Part shown: positions 5,385 to 9,979 of the stretch, piece by piece
Layout of the letters: each line of letters begins with the position of its first letter
Numbering within the stretch: position 1 is the stretch's first letter
NCBI GenBank assembly: GCA_964481445.1
Contig: CAYZTQ010000071.1
Coordinates: 1 to 9,979 of the forward strand
DNA from: UBA1038 sp964481445
GTDB lineage: Bacteria; Bacillota; Clostridia; Christensenellales; Aristaeellaceae
DNA: 9,979 nt
Reading direction: 5' to 3'
Notes under the pieces: model-generated
The model's database searches: none
What the model was told of the DNA's origin: nothing
The model's input: the letters and a program-made list of their open reading frames with translations, nothing else
Translations under genes and position numbers: made by a program

Positions 5385-6456
5385 GGAGACGATCCGCCTG
5401 CCCGCCTATACCGCGGGGGCAGGGGCCTATCAGGGCGTATCGCGGGAGGCAGCGAAGTTCGGCGGCCGCCTTTTGCTTGCCGGGGGCAGGCGCGCGCTCG
5501 CCGCGGGGCAGAAGAAGCTTGTTTCCTCGCTGTCAGGCGGCGCGCGCGTCGTGCACACAGAGATACTGACCGGCCTTTGCACCGACAGGGAGGCGGAGGC
5601 GCTGGCCGAGCTCAGCGTGAAGCAGGGGGCCGAGCTTCTCTGCGGCATGGGCGGCGGGCGGGCGCTGGATACCGTGAAGGCGGCGGGGGAGCTGGCGAAG
5701 CTGCCCGTGTTCACCTTCCCCACCATCGCGGCAACCTGCGCGGCCGTGACGGGCCTCAGCGTGATGCACGGGGAGGACGGCGCTTTCTCGCGCCTCTTGC
5801 CTCTCAAAAACCCGCCCGCGCACGCCTTCATCGATACGGAGATCCTGGCGAAGGCGCCGCCTTGCTACCTGCGCGCGGGCCTCGGCGACAGCCTGGCCAA
5901 ACACGTGGAAACGGAGTTTTCCGCAAGGGGCGCGGCGCTTGGTCACGGCGACCGGCTGGCCCTCTCCATCGCGGAGGGGCTGCTGAAAAGCATAGAAGAG
6001 GAAGGGCCGCAGGCCCTCGTCGAGGCCGCGGCGGGTAGAGCGGGGGAGGCGCTGGAGGATATGTCGCTTCTCAGCATCGTCAGCGTCGGCTGCGTGTCGC
6101 TTTTGATCAGCGAAGCATTCAACTGCGCGCTGGCCCACTCGCTCAATTACGCGCTGGACGGTCTGCCCGCCCTGCGGGGCTGCCTGCACGGCGACATGGT
6201 GGCCTGGGGCGCCGCGGTGCAGCTTGTGATGGACGGCCGGCAGGGAAAGGCCCTGCGCGTCCTGCGCCTGCTGCGGGCGCTGGGCATCCCCTGCAGCCTG
6301 CGGGAAATGGGGGCGGATTGGCGGGATGCCGCGCTGACCGCCGCCATCAGGAACGCCGCGCTGCAGCCCGATATGGAAAGGACGCCCTACCCGGTTTCGC
6401 CGGACAGGATACTGGAAGCCGTGCTGCAAACGGAAAGCATGGCTTTGGAGGTGTAA
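5371..6456 (+). CDS. Iron-containing alcohol dehydrogenase family, HcxA (YbdH)-like hydroxycarboxylate dehydrogenase
   Basis: Metal-dependent NAD(P)H oxidoreductase of the glycerol dehydrogenase/iron-ADH family, 361 residues. An N-terminal dinucleotide-binding domain has GMGGGRALDTVK (92-103), followed by PTIAATCAA (117-125), a stretch I recall being nearly identical in E. coli HcxA (YbdH). The metal ligands all appear present: Asp173 in GDSLAK, His256 in AHSL and His273 in LHGDMVAWG. HcxA reduces 2-oxoacids such as 2-oxoglutarate and 2-oxobutyrate to 2-hydroxyacids. The gene overlaps the aminotransferase by 14 nt, so its substrate is plausibly that enzyme's 2-oxoacid product. In E. coli ybdH and ybdL are also neighbours, though divergent. 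The second His of the AHxxHN motif of glycerol dehydrogenases is Asn259 here, but by spacing it is not a metal ligand. Glycerol dehydrogenase or glycerol-1-phosphate dehydrogenase activity is a less likely alternative. Confidence 0.83.
   Translation: MRDGKETIRLPAYTAGAGAYQGVSREAAKFGGRLLLAGGRRALAAGQKKLVSSLSGGARVVHTEILTGLCTDREAEALAELSVKQGAELLCGMGGGRALDTVKAAGELAKLPVFTFPTIAATCAAVTGLSVMHGEDGAFSRLLPLKNPPAHAFIDTEILAKAPPCYLRAGLGDSLAKHVETEFSARGAALGHGDRLALSIAEGLLKSIEEEGPQALVEAAAGRAGEALEDMSLLSIVSVGCVSLLISEAFNCALAHSLNYALDGLPALRGCLHGDMVAWGAAVQLVMDGRQGKALRVLRLLRALGIPCSLREMGADWRDAALTAAIRNAALQPDMERTPYPVSPDRILEAVLQTESMALEV
6447..6453 (+). promoter_or_regulatory. Ribosome binding site favouring a TTG start for the permease
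   Basis: GGAGGTG overlaps the end of the dehydrogenase gene and lies 6 nt before a TTG at 6460. The nearest ATG, at 6472, would be 18 nt away, too far. TTG is therefore the likely initiation codon, four codons ahead of that in-frame ATG. Confidence 0.75.
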
Positions 6457-6459
6457 GGC

Positions 6460-7137
6460 TTGTTTGAAAACATGATCCCCAACATCCAGAAGGTGCTGCT
6501 GCGCTACTCTGGCCTGTTCGCGCAGGGGCTGGGCTTCACGCTGCTGCTGAGCGCGCTGTCGGTGATGGGCGGCACGGTCTTCGGCTCGCTGCTGGCGCTG
6601 ATGCGCCGCTCGCGCTTCGCGCCCGCGCGCCTTGTCGCCACGGCCTATGTGGAGGTGGTGCGCGGCACGCCGCTGCTGCTGCAGCTCTACTTCTTTTACT
6701 TTATGCTGCCGGAGATGCTGCCGATGCTGCAACTTTCCAAATTCGCCAGCATCGCCATCGCGCTGCTGTTCAACTCGGCCGGCTATGTGTGCGAGATCGT
6801 TCGGGCGGGCATCGCGGCGGTCGATCCCGGGCAGGCGGAGGCGGCGCGCAGCCTGGGCCTGAGCGGCTCGCAGTGCATGCGGCGCATCGTGCTGCCGCAG
6901 GCCGTGCGCAACATCCTGCCCGCCCTGTGCAACGAGTTTGTCGCCGTCATCAAGGAGACCAGCCTTGCCTCCACCTTCTTTGTCGGTGACCTGATGACGC
7001 AGTATAATGTGGTGCGGGGCAACATGTTTCTGGTGTTCGAGCCCCTGATCGTCGTGGGTGTGGTATACTTTATGCTCACCTTTTCGCTTTCCAAGGCGGT
7101 TGCAATGCTTGAGAGGAGATTAAAAGCAGGTGATTGA
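6460..7137 (+). CDS. Polar amino-acid ABC transporter permease (HisM/GlnP type)
   Basis: Integral membrane subunit of a polar amino-acid importer, 225 residues, the standard length, with about five transmembrane segments (around 21-47, 60-83, 94-117, 155-178 and 190-215). The HisM-family signature EVVRGTPLLLQL lies at 65-76. The cytoplasmic EAA coupling loop, which docks on the ATPase, is at 127-154 (EAARSLGLSGSQ...IVLPQAVRNILP). Translation probably starts at TTG, supported by GGAGGTG 6 nt upstream. It begins 3 nt after the dehydrogenase stop and overlaps the ATPase by 8 nt, so the operon is tight. Only one permease gene is present, so it most likely works as a homodimer. It lacks a fused binding domain, so it needs a separate binding protein, most likely the one at 3182-3991. 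Confidence 0.92.
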   Translation: MFENMIPNIQKVLLRYSGLFAQGLGFTLLLSALSVMGGTVFGSLLALMRRSRFAPARLVATAYVEVVRGTPLLLQLYFFYFMLPEMLPMLQLSKFASIAIALLFNSAGYVCEIVRAGIAAVDPGQAEAARSLGLSGSQCMRRIVLPQAVRNILPALCNEFVAVIKETSLASTFFVGDLMTQYNVVRGNMFLVFEPLIVVGVVYFMLTFSLSKAVAMLERRLKAGD

Positions 7138-7855
7138 GACAATTGATCTTAAGAAGAACTATGGCGACCTCGAGGTACTCCGCGGCATCAACGCCAGGGT
7201 GGAAAAGGGCGAGGTCATTTCCATCATCGGCCCCTCCGGCTCGGGCAAATCCACCTTTCTGCGCTGCCTCAACCTGATGGAGCAGCCCACCTCCGGGAAG
7301 GTGCTTTTCCACGAGCTCGACCTGACGGAGAGGGGCGTGGATATCGACATGCACCGCCAACGCATGGGCATGGTGTTTCAGCACTTCAATATCTTTCCTC
7401 ACCTGACGGTGAAAGAGAATATCACGCTCGCGCCCACGCTGCTCAAAAAGCGCGGCAGGCAGGAGGCGGACGCCTACGCGCTGGAGCTGCTCAGCCGCGT
7501 CGGCCTCTTTGACAAGCGGGACGAATACCCGCGGCGGCTGTCGGGCGGGCAGAAGCAGCGCCTGGCCATCGTGCGCGCGCTGGCCATGGACCCGGAAGTG
7601 ATGCTGTTTGACGAGCCGACCTCTGCGCTCGACCCCGAGATGGTGGGCGAGGTGCTGGCCGTCATCAAGGAACTGGTCAAAAACGGTATGACCTCGCTGA
7701 TCGTCACCCACGAGATGGGTTTTGCCAGAGAAGTTTCCAGCCGCGTGCTCTTTATGGACGAGGGCCTGATCCAGGAGGAGGGCAGCCCCGAGCAGATTTT
7801 CGGCCATCCCCAGAACCCCAGAACGCGGTCTTTTTTAAGCAAGGTGCTGAGATAA
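7130..7855 (+). CDS. Polar amino-acid ABC transporter ATP-binding protein (GlnQ/HisP type)
   Basis: Cytoplasmic ATPase that powers the importer, 241 residues, typical for the GlnQ family. All motifs are intact: Walker A GPSGSGKST (34-42), Q-loop VFQHFN with Gln84 followed by the family's IFPHLTV stretch, signature LSGGQKQR (137-144), Walker B MLFDEPTSALD (158-168) and H-loop THE with His194. Start is GTG at 7130, overlapping the last 8 nt of the permease gene, with AGGAG at 7114-7118; the 11-nt spacing is slightly long. It is the last gene of the rightward operon, followed at once by a strong terminator. The partner binding protein is encoded divergently at 3182-3991. Confidence 0.95.
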   Translation: MIETIDLKKNYGDLEVLRGINARVEKGEVISIIGPSGSGKSTFLRCLNLMEQPTSGKVLFHELDLTERGVDIDMHRQRMGMVFQHFNIFPHLTVKENITLAPTLLKKRGRQEADAYALELLSRVGLFDKRDEYPRRLSGGQKQRLAIVRALAMDPEVMLFDEPTSALDPEMVGEVLAVIKELVKNGMTSLIVTHEMGFAREVSSRVLFMDEGLIQEEGSPEQIFGHPQNPRTRSFLSKVLR

Positions 7856-7912
7856 AGCCATTCAATAAAAAAGCCCCGGCTTCCTACACGAAGTCGGGCT
7901 TTTTTAATGGCT
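7856..7912 (+). terminator. Strong intrinsic terminator after the transporter operon
   Basis: AAAAAAGCCC...GGCTTC pairs with GAAGTC...GGGCTTTTTT around a 6-nt loop (7867-7905), with a run of six T. An outer stem, AGCCATT (7856-7862) with AATGGCT (7906-7912), extends it. The poly-A on the left arm means it could also work on the minus strand. It begins immediately after the ATPase stop codon. Its core is nearly repeated at 8584-8622. Confidence 0.9.
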
Positions 7913-7993
7913 GTAAATAATCCTCACTTTTTGGTGGTTGTTATAGCGCTTTATACGCATAGCATAGCCCATCTTTTATATTTCTAATAACCA

Positions 7994-8002
7994 TGATATA
8001 AT
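7994..8002 (+). promoter_or_regulatory. Promoter (extended -10) of the small secreted protein gene
   Basis: A perfect TATAAT (7997-8002) preceded by TGA, an extended -10 element. No good -35 box is present at 17-18 nt upstream, which is common for promoters with the TGn extension. It is about 35 nt before the start codon, so the gene has its own transcript. Confidence 0.65.
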
Positions 8003-8036
8003 AAAAAATAAAAACCGAAGAAATGGGGAGTGGAGT

Positions 8037-8549
8037 ATGAAAAGAGTATTTGTTGTATTCATTACAGTTCTGTTGCTGTTTACCAATTCTGCCTTTGCAG
8101 CTACTCAATTCCAACTGGATGACTATTCGGATAAAGAGTTACAGGATATCCGTAAGCAAATCCAAGAACACTTCTCCAATAATAAACGAGGAGATCTCCT
8201 TTACGAAGACGACAATGTCGCGATGTATTATCTGGGATGGAAAAAAGAGTATTCCACCTATGAGCTCTGGGTAACATTCGTGAATAAGACAGAGAAGAAC
8301 CTCATGGTTACGGCGGAAAACTCGAGTGTCAATGATGCGGCTTGCTATGTTTCTTCTGTTTTCTCCGTGCCAAGTGGGAAACGTACGAATGATGATATCA
8401 TTTCAGCCCATGAAACCACGTTAGAAGAGCAGTGGATTGAAAAAATTGAGTATGTGGAGTTTTCGTTGCGGTATTATGATGAGGATGATTGGAGCGGATT
8501 GCGGGTTGAGATCGAAAAACCTTTTGTAATCAACTATGTGGAACCTTAA
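8037..8549 (+). CDS. Small secreted protein of unknown function
   Basis: A 170-residue protein I cannot name. A clear Sec signal peptide (MKRVFVVFITVLLLFTNSAFA, cleavage after residue 21) directs export, and there is no lipobox Cys or membrane anchor. The mature part has a charged helical segment (about 28-50), then what looks like a beta-rich domain (about 60-168). The pattern YELWVTFVNKTEKN...NSSVND...VPSGKRTNDDI...IEYVEFSLRYYDEDDW resembles the Ig-like accessory domains I know from secreted clostridial hypothetical proteins. That is a resemblance from memory, not a family match. The ATG has GGGGAG 6 nt upstream and its own promoter. Codon use is AT-rich, unlike every other gene here, and the gene sits alone between two near-identical terminators, suggesting separate acquisition. 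No partner gene is apparent. Confidence 0.8.
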   Translation: MKRVFVVFITVLLLFTNSAFAATQFQLDDYSDKELQDIRKQIQEHFSNNKRGDLLYEDDNVAMYYLGWKKEYSTYELWVTFVNKTEKNLMVTAENSSVNDAACYVSSVFSVPSGKRTNDDIISAHETTLEEQWIEKIEYVEFSLRYYDEDDWSGLRVEIEKPFVINYVEP

Positions 8550-8557
8550 GTACAAAG

Positions 8558-8581
8558 ATGCTTAGCACGACTGTGCAGCAT
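8558..8581 (+). other. Hairpin after the small secreted protein gene
   Basis: ATGCT (8558-8562) pairs with AGCAT (8577-8581) and GCAC (8565-8568) with GTGC (8573-8576) around a GACT loop, with a 2-nt bulge at 8563-8564. No T-run follows directly; the terminator at 8584-8622 comes next. It may protect the transcript's 3' end. Confidence 0.4.
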
Positions 8582-8583
8582 GC

Positions 8584-8622
8584 AAAGCCCCGGCTTCTTA
8601 TGCGAAACCGGGGCTTATTAAT
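8584..8622. terminator. Bidirectional terminator between converging genes
   Basis: AAGCCCCGG (8585-8593) and CCGGGGCTT (8608-8616) form a perfect 9-bp stem, extended inward by TTC/GAA to a 6-nt loop. On the plus strand it is followed by ATTAATTTCTT, on the minus strand by TTTGCA. It lies between the converging secreted-protein and transglutaminase genes and can serve both, though neither T-run is long. About 32 of 40 aligned columns match the terminator at 7870-7908. Confidence 0.75.
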
Positions 8623-8629
8623 TTCTTGC

Positions 8630-9967
8630 CTAGTAGTTGAGCGTGACCTCTGCCGTCTTGTCCGTGTAGTTGTACTGGTAGCTCTTCACGCCGTAGGCGC
8701 CGCTGTTGTCGTAGAGCCACCTGTCCAGCATGCTGCGGATCATGAAGTAGGGATCGGGGCCGGCATAATTCACCTTGATGGTTTCGGGCTTGCTTTTCAT
8801 CTGCTCTTCCATCAGGGCCTTGAAGGCTTCCTCGCTGTCAAAGGCAAGGTAGCCCTCGCTGTCCAGATAGGTCAGCTCCAGACGCGAGGAGAAGTCGCTG
8901 CCCAGGTTGCTCCAGCTGTTCACGAAATAGCGGTAGCCGTTGTCGCGCACCCATTTATTCAGCTCATCGTTGATGTTGAAATATTTGTCCGTGCCCTGAT
9001 AGGTGAGGGACACTTTGGGTTCGCGCGCCGCGGCCGCGTCTTCGAGAACCTTTGCGAGGCTCTCCGCGCTGTCAAAGGAAACATAGCCGTTTTTGGCGTT
9101 GTAGTTGGATTCGGTTCCTATGGCGGCCGGGGGGATGAAGTTGGAGTAGCTCCAGTCGTGATCGCGCTTCAACAGCTCGTCCGGCAGGCCGAAATAATCG
9201 CAGGATTCCGCGCCGCCGCCCTTGGGGTCGTTCCAGGTGGTATCGACGTAGGTCCATTCGCCGTTCAGGTTGACAAGGTTCCAAGCGTGCAGCTCGCCGC
9301 GGCTGTAGCCCGTCACATACAGGCTGTCGATGCCGGCTTGCTGCAGCAGCATCTGGTAGGCCAGCGCGTAGCTTTCGCACACGCCCGTACCCTTGAGCAG
9401 CACGCCCTCGGGGTGATGCTCCTGCATGCTCTCATCGTAGTCGGAGTTGTAGATCAGCCAGTTGTTGAGCCACAGCGCCTTGTCATAGTCGCTGGCAAGG
9501 TTCTGCGCGGCCAGCTCTTGCGTCAGCTGGGCCACCTTGCCGGGCAGGGTGGAGGGGTCGCCTGCCTCCGCGGCCTCGTAGCCGAACAGGGGCTGCGAAA
9601 CCAGCTTGATGGAGCGGTAATCCGCATCCATCACCCGCACCTCCAGAAAATACTTGCCGCGCTCCTTCGGGGTGACGGTAAACTCGGCCTGCCCCTTCAG
9701 ATCTTTCTCATAGGCGACCGCCTCAAAATCTTCGTTGGCCGTCACGTCCGCGTTATGGTAGAAGGTGTACTCAAAGGTATAGGGGGCCGGGTCTTCCGGC
9801 AGCACCACCTGAAAGGTGAAGGGCTCGCCGAGGGTCAGGTAGGGGGCGCTGGTATCGATATAGGCATAGCTCAGTTCTTTTACGGGGGTAGGGGCGGCTG
9901 CGCCCAGAGAGCTCAGGGGGCTCAGCACAGCGGCTACTATCAGCAGGGTAGACAGCAGTCTTTTCAT
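8630..9967 (-). CDS. Secreted transglutaminase-like (papain-fold) domain protein with C-terminal repeats
   Basis: A 445-residue exported protein. A Sec signal peptide (about 1-24, ending in LGAAA) is followed by a beta-rich region (about 30-130) containing EPFTFQVVLPEDPAPYTFEYTFY, probably an Ig-like fold. A transglutaminase-like domain (about 145-265) follows, with an apparently complete catalytic triad: Cys197 in TGVCESYALAYQMLL, His228 in HAWNLVNLNGEW and Asp242 in YVDTTWND. Two tandem repeats of about 75 residues make up the C-terminus (293-369 and 371-445). Bacterial members of this superfamily act as peptidases, crosslinkers or cell-wall-associated enzymes; the substrate cannot be told. 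There is no sortase motif or S-layer domain, so it is probably released or loosely wall-bound. The ATG is supported by AGGAGA 6 nt upstream at the very edge of the window; its promoter is outside. It is not in an operon with any visible gene. Confidence 0.88.
   Translation of the reverse strand: MKRLLSTLLIVAAVLSPLSSLGAAAPTPVKELSYAYIDTSAPYLTLGEPFTFQVVLPEDPAPYTFEYTFYHNADVTANEDFEAVAYEKDLKGQAEFTVTPKERGKYFLEVRVMDADYRSIKLVSQPLFGYEAAEAGDPSTLPGKVAQLTQELAAQNLASDYDKALWLNNWLIYNSDYDESMQEHHPEGVLLKGTGVCESYALAYQMLLQQAGIDSLYVTGYSRGELHAWNLVNLNGEWTYVDTTWNDPKGGGAESCDYFGLPDELLKRDHDWSYSNFIPPAAIGTESNYNAKNGYVSFDSAESLAKVLEDAAAAREPKVSLTYQGTDKYFNINDELNKWVRDNGYRYFVNSWSNLGSDFSSRLELTYLDSEGYLAFDSEEAFKALMEEQMKSKPETIKVNYAGPDPYFMIRSMLDRWLYDNSGAYGVKSYQYNYTDKTAEVTLNY
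8633..8857 (-). repeat. C-terminal protein repeat, copy 2
   Basis: Encodes residues 371-445 of the transglutaminase-like protein. It begins EGYLAFDSEEAFKAL, with inner landmarks VNYAGPDPYF and LDRWLYDN. These align with NGYVSFDSAESLAKV, LTYQGTDKYF and LNKWVRDN of copy 1. The repeat is visible at protein level; the DNA has diverged. Confidence 0.65.
8861..9091 (-). repeat. C-terminal protein repeat, copy 1
   Basis: Encodes residues 293-369. Shared pattern with copy 2: GY-x-x-FDS, a helix of about 15 residues, a strand with Y-x-G-x-D-x-YF, a helix ending in L-x-x-W-x-x-DN, then two strands. It probably forms a small alpha/beta binding domain outside the catalytic core. Confidence 0.65.
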
Positions 9968-9973
9968 GTTTCG

Positions 9974-9979
9974 TCTCCT
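9974..9979 (-). promoter_or_regulatory. Ribosome binding site of the transglutaminase-like gene
   Basis: AGGAGA on the minus strand, 6 nt before the ATG at 9967. It shows the gene is complete at its 5' end even though the window stops here. Confidence 0.75.

Larger units (their letters stand above)
7913..8583. other. AT-rich island between two similar terminators
   Basis: This stretch, which holds the small secreted-protein gene with its own promoter, is visibly poorer in G and C (about 40% by eye) than the neighbouring GC-rich genes. It is bounded by two hairpins sharing the same first 14 bases. This looks like a gene cassette with a different history. No transposase, integrase or target-site duplication is visible. 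Confidence 0.5.

Noticed and set aside
5533..6732. Minus-strand open frame of 399 codons opposite the dehydrogenase and permease
   Set aside because: Composition dominated by Gln, Arg, His and Ala, the usual mirror of GC-rich coding DNA; no motifs.
7921..7965. Palindrome around AGCGCT upstream of the small secreted gene
   Set aside because: Only the 6-bp core is symmetric; the next base pair outward does not match, so it is no better than chance.
7856..8622. Insertion sequence or integron-like element around the AT-rich gene
   Set aside because: No transposase, integrase, attC-like site or target duplication is seen; the flanking repeats are ordinary terminators in the same orientation.
1..9979. 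CRISPR array, tRNA, rRNA, toxin-antitoxin, prophage or defence genes
   Set aside because: No repeat-spacer pattern, no tRNA-like cloverleaf noticed, and all ten genes fall in metabolic, transport or secreted-protein classes.

Overview
This window looks like chromosomal DNA from a GC-rich member of the Bacillota, probably an anaerobic Clostridia-type organism. The evidence is strong GGAGG-type ribosome binding sites, hairpin-plus-T-run terminators, a short Gram-positive-type PLP decarboxylase beside spermidine synthase, and small secreted proteins of clostridial style. The lineage is inferred, since no rRNA or marker gene is present. There are ten protein genes and no tRNA, rRNA, CRISPR array or mobile element.

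Region 1 (about 16-3146, minus strand) is a polyamine operon: an Orn/Lys/Arg decarboxylase (speA-like), spermidine synthase (speE) and a DUF1697 protein. The gaps are 11-12 nt and a perfect hairpin with a T-run closes the operon. It starts from a near-consensus promoter (TTGACA, 18 nt, TATACT). The leader of about 160 nt contains a complete intrinsic terminator before the start codon, preceded by hairpins that can be drawn in two mutually exclusive arrangements. This looks like an attenuator or riboswitch.

Region 2 (3182-7855) is an amino-acid import and catabolism module. A secreted substrate-binding protein is read leftward. Across a divergent promoter region of about 210 bp, a four-gene rightward operon encodes a YbdL/kynurenine-type aminotransferase, an HcxA (YbdH)-like hydroxycarboxylate dehydrogenase, and the permease and ATPase of a polar amino-acid ABC importer. 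The suggested flow is amino acid uptake, transamination to a 2-oxoacid, then reduction to a 2-hydroxyacid with re-oxidation of NAD(P)H. The divergent region carries two promoters and a palindrome matching the core of the CodY box.

Region 3 (7856-8622) is an AT-rich island with one small secreted protein of unknown function. It is bounded by two near-identical terminator hairpins. Region 4 (8630-9967, minus) is a secreted transglutaminase-like protein with an intact Cys-His-Asp triad and two tandem C-terminal repeats of about 75 residues.

Most of the window is ordinary metabolism. The points most worth following are the speA leader, the transport/transaminase/dehydrogenase operon, and the AT-rich cassette between repeated terminators.
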